A stretch of 38,270 nt of DNA from an uncultured Bacteroidales bacterium. Lineage in GTDB: Bacteria; Bacteroidota; Bacteroidia; Bacteroidales; P3. Made by a program: the position numbers and the translations under genes. Positions 1-8,827 of this stretch are shown here, one piece after another. The stretch is from assembly GCA_900320975.1 (NCBI GenBank), contig ONUE01000017.1, forward strand, positions 1 through 38,270, given 5' to 3'. The notes beneath the pieces were generated by a model, which was not told the origin of the DNA, did not search any database, and was given only the letters and a program-made list of their open reading frames with translations. How positions within the stretch are numbered: position 1 is the stretch's first letter; every line of letters starts with the position of its first letter.

Positions 1-357
1 GAGGAACTGGTGAAGCGCATGGAGAAGAGCGGTGCAAAGGCCTATCTGGTGAACACCGGCTGGAATGGCACAGGCAAGCGTATATCTATTAAAGATACGC
101 GCGGAATAATTGATGCCATTCTGGACGGAAGCATCTTGAAGGCCGAGACCAAGAAGATACCGTACTTTGACTTCGAGGTACCCACCTCGTTGCCTGGCGT
201 CGACCCGAAGATTCTCGACCCGCGTGATACCTATGCCGACGCAAAGGTATGGGACGAGAAAGCTCGCGACCTTGCCGACCGCTTCATCAAGAACTTTGTC
301 AAGTTCACGAACAATGCTGCCGGAAAGGCCCTTGTCGCCGCCGGTCCTAAACTCTAA
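1..357 (+). CDS. pckA: Phosphoenolpyruvate carboxykinase (ATP), C-terminal fragment
   Basis: Only the last 118 codons are present; the frame is open from base 1 and ends at TAA 355-357. The product matches the C-terminal part of ATP-dependent PEP carboxykinase, which converts oxaloacetate and ATP to PEP, CO2 and ADP in the cytoplasm (in gut Bacteroidales it often runs towards oxaloacetate for succinate formation). Recognisable stretches are [20 protein letters not shown], the acidic patch around [12 protein letters not shown] and the terminal helix with FIKNFVKF. The nucleotide-binding P-loop lies upstream of the window. The next gene starts 14 nt downstream with no visible terminator, so some read-through is possible. 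The family call is firm; length and start cannot be judged. Confidence 0.93.
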   Translation, partial: EELVKRMEKSGAKAYLVNTGWNGTGKRISIKDTRGIIDAILDGSILKAETKKIPYFDFEVPTSLPGVDPKILDPRDTYADAKVWDEKARDLADRFIKNFVKFTNNAAGKALVAAGPKL

Positions 358-371
358 AAAAGGATACTGAC

Positions 372-1874
372 TTGAAACGCCACCTTATACTGCTGCTCCT
401 TGTGATGACGGCGACAGCTTCATGGGCCTACGACTTCAAAGTCCAGGTGCGTGACTACGCGCTCTACTTCAACATTATCGATGCTGACGAGAGGGCCGTA
501 GAAGTGACAGCGCCGTTGACCGAGGGCAACAACCGCTGGGCTGGCGAGGTGCCTCCTGCGGGCAACCTCGCCATCCCCGCCGAGGTGGAGTATAATAACC
601 GGACATACACTGTAGTTGGCATTGCCGACCGTGCCTTCTATGGATGTAGTGACATCACCTCGATTGTGCTGCCGGCGACCATCACAGACATAGGAGCCTA
701 TGCCTTCAGCCAGTGCACCGCGTTGAGAGGCGAAGTCACCATAGGTGAGAGAGTCGTATCATTAGGCCGTTCGGCATTCTTCGGATGCTCAGGGATTACG
801 GCAGTCCATTTCAATGCCCGGAACTGCCTTTTCATGGGAGGCTCGCGCAGCAGTACCGTTTTCGGCAACTGCCGCTCACTCACTAAAGTGACCTTCGGAC
901 CGCAAGTGCAACGGATACCAGACTACGCCTTTGTAGGGATGAACCTATTAAAGATGGAGTGGAATTTGCCGGAAGGTCTGGAATACATAGGCGACTTTGC
1001 TTTTGCTTTCTGTAGTTCGATATCCGGAGTGTTGACCTTGCCTTCTACAGTGAAGAAGATAGGGAACTTTGCCTTCACGCAATGTCACGACATGAAAGGT
1101 GTTGTCCTTCCATCGCATATAGAAAGCATAGGGCAGATGGCTTTCTACCAATGCATCAATTTGGCGCAGCTGACGAGTTATGCCCTGCTGCCGCCGACAA
1201 CGGACGCTGATGCTTTCATTGGAATACGGAATTCGGCAGTATTGAGCGTGCCGTGTGTCAGTGAAGAGCGCTATCGTGAAGCCGAAGGGTGGAAGGCAAT
1301 TAAGAATATGAACCCTATGGAGCCCTGTTCGCTTGAAATAACAGCGAAGAGTAACGATACAGATGGCGGCAGCGTCATTGGATCGGGACGATACAGGATA
1401 GGCGACACGGCGGTTCTCGTTGCAGTATGCAAAGTTGGATATTCATTCCGCGGTTGGAGCGACAGTGTTGTTGATAACCCGAGGAAAGTCATCATCAGCG
1501 ACACTACAACGTATACAGCTCTATTCCGTAGTGCCGAAATAGAGCGAGATGTGGAATATGTACACGACACCATCTACCGTGACGGAGTAGATACTATATA
1601 TCGGACGGTGGAGGTGAACGATATGGCCAAGCCCATAGGACAACAAGAAAAGATAATCTATAACCGAGCCAATCACCGGTTGGAGATAAATGTTGCCCGT
1701 AGAGAAATAATGTCGTTGGCATTGTACAACGACATAGGCCAGTGCGTTTATACAGGCAAACCTGTCATGGGATATATCAACATGCGCACTCGGCCTTCAG
1801 GTTATTACATTATCCGAATAACCACATTGGAAGATGAATATTATTTGAGGTTTTTCCATTCGAAAAATAAATAA
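372..1874 (+). CDS. Secreted BspA-like leucine-rich repeat protein with C-terminal sorting-like domain
   Basis: A 500-residue protein. It starts with an apparent Sec signal peptide (MKRHLILLLLVMTATASWA, residues 1-19). Residues about 75-280 hold repeats of the LRR_5/BspA type, seen as recurring F.GC..L..V.LP..V..IG..AF units. Around residues 320-390 there is one InlB/Listeria-Bacteroides B-repeat-like module (VGYSFRGWSDSV ... TTYTALF). The last 80 residues (SLALYNDIGQCVY ... GYYIIRI) look like a T9SS type A sorting domain, which would carry the protein across the outer membrane. BspA-like proteins are typically surface adhesins; the ligand here is unknown. The start is a TTG at 372, chosen because it gives an intact signal peptide; it lies 14 nt after pckA and no promoter box is seen in the gap. 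Confidence 0.8.
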   Translation: MKRHLILLLLVMTATASWAYDFKVQVRDYALYFNIIDADERAVEVTAPLTEGNNRWAGEVPPAGNLAIPAEVEYNNRTYTVVGIADRAFYGCSDITSIVLPATITDIGAYAFSQCTALRGEVTIGERVVSLGRSAFFGCSGITAVHFNARNCLFMGGSRSSTVFGNCRSLTKVTFGPQVQRIPDYAFVGMNLLKMEWNLPEGLEYIGDFAFAFCSSISGVLTLPSTVKKIGNFAFTQCHDMKGVVLPSHIESIGQMAFYQCINLAQLTSYALLPPTTDADAFIGIRNSAVLSVPCVSEERYREAEGWKAIKNMNPMEPCSLEITAKSNDTDGGSVIGSGRYRIGDTAVLVAVCKVGYSFRGWSDSVVDNPRKVIISDTTTYTALFRSAEIERDVEYVHDTIYRDGVDTIYRTVEVNDMAKPIGQQEKIIYNRANHRLEINVARREIMSLALYNDIGQCVYTGKPVMGYINMRTRPSGYYIIRITTLEDEYYLRFFHSKNK

Positions 1875-1889
1875 ATATCAATACATAAT

Positions 1890-4739
1890 ATGACAAAGAA
1901 TAATTTTGCTTCGCGCCACAATGGCGTGTCCAACCCCGCCGAAGAGCAGAAGATGCTCGACGTTATCGGCGTGAAATCAATGGACGAGCTCATCGAGAAG
2001 GCTGTGCCCGCCGCCATCCGTCTCAAAGAGGCGATGCCCCTGCCCGAAGGTATGAGCGAGTACCAGTTCTTGAACCATGTCCGTTCGCTGGCCCAGAAGA
2101 ACAAACTCTATAAGAGCTATATTGGTATGGGCTACTACGGCACCATTACTCCTGCTGTCATCATGCGTAATGTCTTCGAGAACCCCGGCTGGTACACTTC
2201 CTACACTCCTTATCAGACTGAGATTTCTCAGGGCCGTCTTGAAGCCCTGATGAACTATCAGACCATGATTGCCAGCATGACCGGCATGCCCCTCAGCAAT
2301 GCCTGTCTGCTTGATGAGGCCACTGCCGCAGGCGAAGCCATGATTATGTTCTTCAACAGCCGTTCGCGCCAGGCTGTCAAGGACGGTATCTGCAAGGTGT
2401 TCGTCGACGAGGGCATCCTGCCCCAGACTCTTGCTGTGATGCAGACCAATGCTGCTCCTCGTGGCATTGAAATCGTCACAGGCAAAGCCGCACAGACTGA
2501 GCTCGACGGCAGCTACTTCGCCGCCTTTGTGCAGTACCCCAACCAGTTCGGTGAGGCTCAGGATTGGACTTCCTTCATCAGTAAGTGCCACGAGAAGGGC
2601 ATCTTCGTCTGCATGGCCACCGACCTGATGGCTCTGGCTCTGATGAAGACTCCCGGTGAGATGGGTGCCGACTGCGCCGTCGGTAACGCCCAGCGCTTCG
2701 GCCTCCCCATGGGCTTCGGCGGTCCTCACGCTGGCTTCTTCGCCTTCACCGAGACCTTCAAGCGCGCCTTCCCCGGCCGTATCATCGGCTGGAGCGTCGA
2801 CGCCAAGGGCAACCCCGCCCTCCGTATGGCCCTCGGTATGCGTGAGCAGCACATCAAGCGCGACAAGGCTACCTCGAATATCTGCACCTCCGCAGCCCTC
2901 GTGGCCAACATGAGCGGCTTCTATGCCATTTGGCATGGTCCCGAAGGTATCCGTGAGATTGCCGTCCGCATCTGCGCCCGCGCCCACCGTTTGGCTCAGG
3001 AACTTGAGCAGTACGGCTACAAGCAGTGGAATAAAGTATACTTCGACACCCTCGCTCTCCAGTGCCCCGTGTCCACCGCCAAGGTGCGCGAGGTGGCCCT
3101 GAAGCACGAGATCAACTTCCGTTATATCTGCGATGAGTGCATAGGCATCTCCATCGACGAGACCACCGAGAAAGCCGACCTCGACGCCATCGTGGCTTGC
3201 CTGGCTGAAGCCGCTGGCAAGAAAGCCGCTGCCATCGAGTGCAAGGGTTGCTGCTGCCAGTTCGCCGACGAGGCTATACCCGCCGAGCTGAAGCGTAACG
3301 GTGCTTTCCTCACCCAGAAGATCTTCAACCGCTTCCACGACGAGACCTCCATGATGCGCTACATCAAGATGCTCGAGGAGAAAGACCTCAGCCTCAACCG
3401 CGCCATGATTCCGCTGGGCTCCTGCACCATGAAGCTCAACGCCGCCGCCGAGATGATGCCCCTCAGCTGGAGCAAGTTCGCCGGCATGCACCCCTTCGTG
3501 CCCGCCGACCAGGCCCAGGGTTACCTTGAGATGATTAAGGATATCGAGCACATGCTCTCCGTCATCACCGGTTTCGCCGGTTGCTCGCTGCAGCCCAACT
3601 CGGGTGCCTTCGGCGAGTACAGCGGCCTCACCGTTATCCGCAACTACCATATCGCCAACGGCCAGCCCCAGCGCAACGTCTGCTTGATTCCCGCTTCCGC
3701 TCACGGTACCAACCCCGCCTCTGCCGCTAAGGCCGGCATGACGGTGGTCGTGGTCAAATGCAACGACAAGGGTGACGTCGACATCGAGGACCTGAAGGCC
3801 AAAGCCGAGCAGTACAAGGACACCCTCAGCTGCCTGATGATCACCTATCCGTCGACCCACGGTGCTTTCGAAGAGGGCATCCTCGACATCATCAACATCA
3901 TCCACAGCGTGGGCGCCCTCGTCTATATGGACGGTGCCAACATGAACGCCCAGGTGGGCCTCACCAGCCCCGGTCACATGGGTGCCGATGTTTGCCACCT
4001 CAACCTCCACAAGACCTTCGCAATGCCTCACGGCGGCGGCGGTCCCGGTGTCGGCCCCATCTGCGTCAGCCAGAAGCTCGTCGACTTCCTGCCCACACAT
4101 CCCGTGGTCGAGGTCGGTGGCAAGAAGGGCAACACTATGGCGGCAGCCCCTTACGGCAGCGCCTACCTCCTGCCCATCACCTACGGCTACCTGCTGATGC
4201 TCGGCGGCGAAGGCCTGACGGATGTCACCAAGCATGCTATCCTCAACGCCAACTACCTCCGCGCCCGCCTGCAGAAGTACTACAAGATTCTCTACACCAA
4301 CCGCAACGGCATGTGCGGCCACGAGATGATTGTCGACTTCAACGAGTTCAGCCTCAAGGTCGGCGTCGGCGACATTGCCAAGCGCCTCATGGACTACGGC
4401 TTCCATGCTCCCACGGTGGCCTTCCCGGTGCACAACACCCTCATGGTCGAGCCTACCGAGAGCGAGCCGCTGAGCGAGATGGACCGCTTCTGCGACGCCA
4501 TGATTACCATCCGTCAGGAGATCGACGACATCATGACCGGCAAGAGCGACGAGAAGAACAACCCCATCGCCAACGCTCCCCACACCATGCAGGTGGTCTG
4601 CGCCGACGAGTGGAACCTCCCGTACAGCCGTCAGAAAGCCGCCTTCCCGCAGCCTCACTGCGAGAAGTACTGGCCCACTATCAGCAAGATCGACGATGCT
4701 TATGGCGACCGCAACCTGCAGGCCGTCTGGGCTGAGTAA
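1890..4739 (+). CDS. gcvP: Glycine dehydrogenase (aminomethyl-transferring), P-protein
   Basis: 949 residues, the usual length of the fused single-chain P-protein (N- and C-terminal halves correspond to GcvPA and GcvPB). It decarboxylates glycine with PLP and passes the aminomethyl group to lipoyl-GcvH. The PLP-lysine motif HLNLHKTFAMPHGGGGPG is near residue 707 and the glycine-rich loop is intact; the N-terminal half carries the typical RHNG start and the FGGPHAG segment. gcvT, gcvH and lpd are not in this window. The ATG at 1890 is 15 nt after the BspA-like gene with no -7 box between them, but a strong terminator follows the stop. The long antisense frame opposite this gene comes from its G/C-rich codon choice and is not a gene. 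Confidence 0.97.
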   Translation: MTKNNFASRHNGVSNPAEEQKMLDVIGVKSMDELIEKAVPAAIRLKEAMPLPEGMSEYQFLNHVRSLAQKNKLYKSYIGMGYYGTITPAVIMRNVFENPGWYTSYTPYQTEISQGRLEALMNYQTMIASMTGMPLSNACLLDEATAAGEAMIMFFNSRSRQAVKDGICKVFVDEGILPQTLAVMQTNAAPRGIEIVTGKAAQTELDGSYFAAFVQYPNQFGEAQDWTSFISKCHEKGIFVCMATDLMALALMKTPGEMGADCAVGNAQRFGLPMGFGGPHAGFFAFTETFKRAFPGRIIGWSVDAKGNPALRMALGMREQHIKRDKATSNICTSAALVANMSGFYAIWHGPEGIREIAVRICARAHRLAQELEQYGYKQWNKVYFDTLALQCPVSTAKVREVALKHEINFRYICDECIGISIDETTEKADLDAIVACLAEAAGKKAAAIECKGCCCQFADEAIPAELKRNGAFLTQKIFNRFHDETSMMRYIKMLEEKDLSLNRAMIPLGSCTMKLNAAAEMMPLSWSKFAGMHPFVPADQAQGYLEMIKDIEHMLSVITGFAGCSLQPNSGAFGEYSGLTVIRNYHIANGQPQRNVCLIPASAHGTNPASAAKAGMTVVVVKCNDKGDVDIEDLKAKAEQYKDTLSCLMITYPSTHGAFEEGILDIINIIHSVGALVYMDGANMNAQVGLTSPGHMGADVCHLNLHKTFAMPHGGGGPGVGPICVSQKLVDFLPTHPVVEVGGKKGNTMAAAPYGSAYLLPITYGYLLMLGGEGLTDVTKHAILNANYLRARLQKYYKILYTNRNGMCGHEMIVDFNEFSLKVGVGDIAKRLMDYGFHAPTVAFPVHNTLMVEPTESEPLSEMDRFCDAMITIRQEIDDIMTGKSDEKNNPIANAPHTMQVVCADEWNLPYSRQKAAFPQPHCEKYWPTISKIDDAYGDRNLQAVWAE

Positions 4740-4755
4740 GAAGCTATGAAACCAA

Positions 4756-4790
4756 GGCACCCGTATCCGTACGGGTGCCTTTTCTTTTTT
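4756..4790 (+). terminator. Rho-independent terminator after gcvP
   Basis: A perfect 10-bp stem, GGCACCCGTA (4756-4765) with TACGGGTGCC (4770-4779), a TCCG tetraloop, and the T-rich tail TTTTCTTTTTT. It lies 16 nt after the gcvP stop and just before the ATP-grasp start, so it argues against a start at 4775 for that gene. Confidence 0.92.
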
Positions 4791-4795
4791 ATTCA

Positions 4796-5893
4796 ATGAA
4801 ACAAACAGCAAAACGAATAGCACGTATGTTATTGGGCGGTCGCCGCTACGACCACCTGCTGTATCGTCGCCATTATCGTTGGCTGTTGAATCATAACGGC
4901 TTTCCTAATGGCAAAGCCCAAGGAGAGGATGCTTATATCGCCAAATGGCGACAGATTGGCTCATGTGTCGAACCCTACAGCTACCGTCTCTTCAGCCACT
5001 TCTGCGGCCCCACGCCCGACATCATACCCGAGGACATCATGCACGCCACAGTCGAAGCATGCCTCAATCCGCGCGAGCAATGGGACATCTACGAGGATAA
5101 GAACAACTTCGCCAAGTATGTCGGCACCAGCATCCTGCCGCAGACCGTTGCCTTCCGCCAAGCCGGAGGCTCAATAACTTACCACTCTCCACTCTCCACT
5201 CTCCACTCTCCACTCTCCACTCCCCACTCCCCACTTATCCTCAAGCCTTCCGTGGGCACCTCGTGCGGCGAGAGCATCATGCGATTCGACAGGGTGGGAG
5301 AGGACTACTGCGCCGCCGATGGCACACGCCTCACCGACGACTTCCTCCTCTCATTCGGCACCGACTGGGTGCTGCAGGAGGCCGTCGTCCAGCATCCCCT
5401 ATTGCAGCGCTTCTGCTCCACGGCGGTATGCACGGTGCGCCTGGTGGTATACCGCTCCGTCGTTGACGGCCAACCTCATGTCACCGCCGCCATCCTGCGC
5501 GTTGGCAAGGAAGGGTCGGTGGTCGACAACATCGACGCCGGCGGCCGCTTTCTCGGTATCGACATCGCCGACGGCCATCTCCGCGGACCTTTCTTCAACC
5601 GTCAGGGCCAGCGTTCCAACGTCTGGAACGACTTCGACATCACTTCGGGTGACTACCGCATCCCCGGTTGGGATGCCGTCGTCGACCAGGCCCTCCGCGT
5701 GGCCAACGGCCTCGGCCCGCACCATCTTATCGCCCTCGACATCACGGTCAACGACAAAGAAAAACCGATGTTGATAGAATACAACATCGGTGGTTTCACA
5801 ACCTATTTCTTCCACTTCACCGGTCAGACCGTTCTTGGCCCTTGGACCGACGAGGTGATATCTTATATCAAACCTCGGCAGGGTCAGAACTAA
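4796..5893 (+). CDS. Sugar-transfer-associated ATP-grasp domain protein
   Basis: Starting at ATG 4796 gives 365 residues; the longer frame from 4775 would begin inside the gcvP terminator. The fold is the ATP-grasp type often found in polysaccharide biosynthesis loci (ATPgrasp_ST): a lysine in LKPSVGTSCGESI, the block DWVLQEAVVQHP, the VRLVVYRS and GGRFLGID strands, and a metal-site-like end LIALDITVNDKEKPMLIEYN. The family is expected to make an acid-amine or similar bond with ATP; the substrate is not known here. An in-frame heptamer array (5184-5235) inserts [18 protein letters not shown] just before the ATP-binding lysine strand. The last 26 nt overlap the end of clpC on the opposite strand. 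Confidence 0.8.
   Translation: MKQTAKRIARMLLGGRRYDHLLYRRHYRWLLNHNGFPNGKAQGEDAYIAKWRQIGSCVEPYSYRLFSHFCGPTPDIIPEDIMHATVEACLNPREQWDIYEDKNNFAKYVGTSILPQTVAFRQAGGSITYHSPLSTLHSPLSTPHSPLILKPSVGTSCGESIMRFDRVGEDYCAADGTRLTDDFLLSFGTDWVLQEAVVQHPLLQRFCSTAVCTVRLVVYRSVVDGQPHVTAAILRVGKEGSVVDNIDAGGRFLGIDIADGHLRGPFFNRQGQRSNVWNDFDITSGDYRIPGWDAVVDQALRVANGLGPHHLIALDITVNDKEKPMLIEYNIGGFTTYFFHFTGQTVLGPWTDEVISYIKPRQGQN
5184..5235 (+). repeat. Heptamer array in the ATP-grasp gene
   Basis: Five exact ACTCTCC units (5184-5218), two ACTCCCC units (5219-5232) and a partial ACT. Because three heptamers equal seven codons, the array encodes a heptapeptide repeat, HSPLSTL, at about residues 130-147. The host frame continues unbroken and the flanking residues fit the ATP-grasp family without it, so this looks like an in-frame insertion or expansion. 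Confidence 0.93.
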
Positions 5894-8441
5894 AGGCTTC
5901 CTCCAGCTCTTTCGAGGTTTCGCCTTTCACTATGTCAAACATAATCTTGTCCTCGTCGGCAGTCACATGTATGGTGTCGCCGGGCAGTATCACGGCCTTG
6001 ATTATCTCGTCGGCCAGGTCGTCCTCCACATAGCGCTGTATGGCTCTGCGCAGCGGACGTGCACCGTACTGCTCGTCCCAGCCCTTGGCCACCAGGAAGT
6101 CCTTGGCCTTCTCGTCCATCTCCACACCGTAGCCCATAGCCCTCACGCGGCCGAACAGCCCCTTGAGCTCTATGTCAATGATCTTGTGTATCTCTTCACG
6201 GCCCAGGCTGTTGAAGTATATGATGTCGTCTATGCGGTTGATGAACTCTGGCGCAAAGGCTTTCTTGAGGCTCTTCTCTATGACGTCGCGCTGCAGCTCG
6301 GCCTTCTCGGCCTCACGGGCCGCAGTGTTGAAGCCCACGCCGGTGCCGAAGTCCTTGAGCTGGCGGCTGCCGATGTTCGAGGTCATTATTATAATGGTGT
6401 TCTTGAAGTCCACCTTGCGGCCTATGCCGTCGGTGAGCTGACCGTCGTCGAGCACCTGCAGCAGCACGTTGAACACGTCGGGATGAGCCTTCTCGATCTC
6501 GTCGAGCAGCACAATAGAGTAGGGCTTGCGGCGCACACGCTCGGTTAGCTGGCCACCTTCTTCGTAGCCCACATATCCCGGAGGCGCTCCTATCAGGCGG
6601 CTCACGGCGAATTTCTCCATGTATTCGCTCATGTCTATGCGTATCATCGACGCCTCGCTGTCGAACAGGTACTTGGCCAGTATCTTGGTCAGGTAGGTCT
6701 TGCCGACGCCCGTGGGGCCGAGGAAGAGGAAGCTGCCTATGGGGCGGTTGGGGTCTTTCAGGCCGGCGCGGTTGCGGCGTATGGCTTTGGCTATCTGGGC
6801 TATTGCTTCGTCCTGACCCACCACCGAGCCCTTCAGCTCGTTCTCCATGGTCAGCAGGCGTCCCTGCTCGCTCTCCGCTATGCGCTCCACCGGCACGCCG
6901 GTCATCATGGCCACTACGGCGGCCACGTCTTCTTCCTTCACCGTCACTCGCTTCTCTCTCTCGTCTTCCTCCCAGCGCTTCTTCATGTCGGCCAGCTTGG
7001 CCGTCAGGTCGCGCTCCTGGTCGCGGTATTGTGCCGCCTCGCTGTAGCGTTTGCTGGCGAGCACCTCTTTCTTCTGTTCCGCCACCTTGGCCACCTCGGC
7101 CTCGAGGGTCACTATCTCCTCCGGCACCTTCACGTTGGCTATGCGCACCCGCGCGCCCGCTTCATCCATAGCATCTATAGCCTTGTCGGGCTGCAGGCGG
7201 TCGCTGACATAGCGCTCGGTGAGGTCCACGCAGGCCTTGATGGCCTCGTCGCTGAAGCGCACCATGTGGTGGTCTTCGTATTTGTCTTTGATATTGTTGA
7301 GTATCTCCAGCGTCTCCTCGACGGTGGCGGGCTCCACGAGCACCTTCTGGAAGCGGCGCTCCAGGGCGGTGTCTTTCTCGATATACTGGCGGTACTCGTC
7401 GAGCGTCGTGGTGCCTATGCACTGTATGGCGCCGCGCGAGAGGGCGGGCTTGAACATGTTGCTGGCGTCGAGGCTTCCCGCCGCGCTGCCGGCACCCACG
7501 ATGGTGTGTATCTCGTCGATGAAGATGATTATCTCGGGATGCTGCTCAAGCTCCGTGATGATGGCTTTCATGCGCTCCTCAAACTGGCCGCGGTATTTGG
7601 TGCCGGCCACAAGGCTCGCCAGGTCGAGGCTCACCAGCCGCTTGCCATAGAGGGTGCGCGGCACTTTGCCTTCGGCGATCTTCAGGGCCAGACCTTCGGC
7701 AATGGCGCTCTTGCCCACGCCGCTCTCACCGATGAGGATGGGGTTGTTCTTCTTGCGGCGCGACAGTATCTGCGCTATACGGTCCATCTCCTTGGTGCGT
7801 CCCACGATGGGGTCCAGCTTGCCCTGCTCGGCAAGTTTCGTTAGGTCGCGACCGAAGTTCTCCAGCGCCGGAGTGCCACTCTTGCCACTCTCCACTTTGC
7901 GCTTGCCGCTCTCCGCCCTCGTGGGGTCGTCGAAGGGGTCGTCGTTGTCGTCCTCGCTGGTCTGCATGCGGAAGTCGGGCAGGTCGCTCGGCTCTGTGGC
8001 AGGTCCGTTGGCACGCACCACCTTGGCGAAGCGCTCATAGTCCACACCGGCTTTCTGCAGCAGGTTGCTGACAAGGTTGTCACCTTCCTGCAGCATCGCC
8101 AGCATCAGGTGTTCGGTGCCAATCTCCTTGGACTTGAATTTGATGCTCTCCAGATAGCTCAGCCTCAGCACCTTCTCGGTCTGGCGCAGCATCGGTATCT
8201 CGCTGTCTTCGCTGTAGCGCACGTCGGCGTCGGCCTGGCTCACATGCTTCTCAATCTTCTCCTTCAGCCCGTCGCTGTTCACGCCGAGGGCTGCCAGCAT
8301 ACCCAGCGCCGTGCATTCCGGCACACGGGTGATTCCCAGAAAAACATGCTCCACGCCTATGGCGCCGTTTTTCAGGCGTATCGCCTCGTCGCGGCTGAAA
8401 GCCACCGCTTTGCGTGTATTTTCACTTAAGTTGTTCTCCAC
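5868..8441 (-). CDS. clpC: ClpC-type AAA+ protease ATPase subunit
   Basis: 857 residues, GTG start at 8441. Order of domains: double Clp N-domain (about 1-145), an acidic linker, AAA D1 with Walker A GESGVGKSAIAEG and a DEIHT Walker B, a UVR-containing middle coiled coil (YSEAAQYRDQERDL), AAA D2 with GPTGVGKTYLTK and VLLDEIEKAHPDV, and the ClpB-D2 small domain at the end. The GVGF stretch in D2 is at the place of the tripeptide loop that docks ClpC on ClpP, so it should unfold substrates for ClpP. clpP and the Firmicutes partners McsA/McsB/CtsR are not in this window. The D1 linker has an odd repetitive piece, AESGKRKVESGKSG, coded by degenerate heptamers. It has its own promoter box at 8468-8475. 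Confidence 0.96.
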   Translation of the reverse strand: MENNLSENTRKAVAFSRDEAIRLKNGAIGVEHVFLGITRVPECTALGMLAALGVNSDGLKEKIEKHVSQADADVRYSEDSEIPMLRQTEKVLRLSYLESIKFKSKEIGTEHLMLAMLQEGDNLVSNLLQKAGVDYERFAKVVRANGPATEPSDLPDFRMQTSEDDNDDPFDDPTRAESGKRKVESGKSGTPALENFGRDLTKLAEQGKLDPIVGRTKEMDRIAQILSRRKKNNPILIGESGVGKSAIAEGLALKIAEGKVPRTLYGKRLVSLDLASLVAGTKYRGQFEERMKAIITELEQHPEIIIFIDEIHTIVGAGSAAGSLDASNMFKPALSRGAIQCIGTTTLDEYRQYIEKDTALERRFQKVLVEPATVEETLEILNNIKDKYEDHHMVRFSDEAIKACVDLTERYVSDRLQPDKAIDAMDEAGARVRIANVKVPEEIVTLEAEVAKVAEQKKEVLASKRYSEAAQYRDQERDLTAKLADMKKRWEEDEREKRVTVKEEDVAAVVAMMTGVPVERIAESEQGRLLTMENELKGSVVGQDEAIAQIAKAIRRNRAGLKDPNRPIGSFLFLGPTGVGKTYLTKILAKYLFDSEASMIRIDMSEYMEKFAVSRLIGAPPGYVGYEEGGQLTERVRRKPYSIVLLDEIEKAHPDVFNVLLQVLDDGQLTDGIGRKVDFKNTIIIMTSNIGSRQLKDFGTGVGFNTAAREAEKAELQRDVIEKSLKKAFAPEFINRIDDIIYFNSLGREEIHKIIDIELKGLFGRVRAMGYGVEMDEKAKDFLVAKGWDEQYGARPLRRAIQRYVEDDLADEIIKAVILPGDTIHVTADEDKIMFDIVKGETSKELEEAFSSDPAEV
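7876..7917. repeat. Degenerate heptamer array inside clpC
   Basis: Six consecutive heptamers on the + strand: CCACTCT, TGCCACT, CTCCACT, TTGCGCT, TGCCGCT, CTCCGCC. They encode (on the minus strand) the repetitive linker AESGKRKVESGKSG between the Clp N-domain and the first AAA module, about residues 175-189. The units are more diverged than in the other loci, so common origin is an inference. Confidence 0.6.
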
Positions 8442-8467
8442 GGTATTTGTCGCTTGTTTTCAAAATG

Positions 8468-8475
8468 CAAAAGTA
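8468..8475 (-). promoter_or_regulatory. Bacteroidetes -7 promoter box for clpC
   Basis: CAAAAGTA on the + strand reads TACTTTTG on the minus strand and fits the Bacteroidetes TAnnTTTG consensus. It ends 26 nt before the clpC start, with a TTG about 18 nt further upstream. Confidence 0.65.
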
Positions 8476-8570
8476 CTACATTTAGTTCATCTGCAACTTC
8501 CGTGCCAAAAGTTATTATCAACAAATTAGTGTCAATACTGCTGCGCGGTTTTTACAAAGATGACTATTAG

Positions 8571-8690
8571 CGACGCCCCCTCTCCGTACCCTCCCCGAAG
8601 CCGGACCGTCTTTTCTCCGACTAAAAACCGTTAAACAGTCGGAGCGGGGTCGGAGGGGGGACGGAGAGGGGACGGACTGACGCAGTGTCT
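8571..8690. repeat. Intergenic G/C-rich palindromic element, copy 1
   Basis: G/C-rich flanks made of CTCCG/CGGAG words surround an inner inverted repeat CTCCGACT ... AGTCGGAG with one 11-mer AACCGTTAAAC in the middle. Bases 8618-8666 are the exact reverse complement of 20374-20422 (49 of 49 nt). It lies between divergent genes. Confidence 0.8.
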
Positions 8691-8797
8691 GTAAGGGTTT
8701 GGTGAAATTATGTATATGTAAACGGTTGTGTTATAGCGAGATGTATTGTTGTTAAAAAGTCAAAACGAAAATGTGGCTGCGTTTGTAAAATTATTCG

Positions 8798-8805
8798 TAT
8801 TTTTG
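8798..8805 (+). promoter_or_regulatory. Bacteroidetes -7 promoter box for argS
   Basis: TATTTTTG matches TAnnTTTG and is followed by GCA, as in the other promoters of this window. The argS ATG is 22 nt downstream. Confidence 0.7.
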
Positions 8806-8827
8806 CATTTTGATTTGAACGAAAGTT

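Larger units (their letters stand above)
8442..8827. other. Divergent intergenic region clpC / argS
   Basis: 386 nt without a gene. From left to right it holds the clpC promoter box (minus strand), an AT-rich stretch, one copy of the G/C-rich 11-mer palindromic element (about 8571-8690), a second AT-rich stretch and the argS promoter box. No credible small gene or RNA was recognised in it. Confidence 0.75.

Noticed and set aside
1977..4823. 948-codon open frame antisense to gcvP
   Set aside because: It mirrors gcvP codon for codon, shows low-complexity composition (rich in H, V, A, G, D) and has no family motif. It is a by-product of biased codon use.
5184..5235. CRISPR-like array
   Set aside because: The units are 7 nt and directly adjacent, without spacers, and no cas gene is present.
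5868..5893. Overlap of the ATP-grasp gene and clpC as evidence that one end is wrong
   Set aside because: Both C-termini fit their families. A 26-nt tail-to-tail overlap is ordinary.
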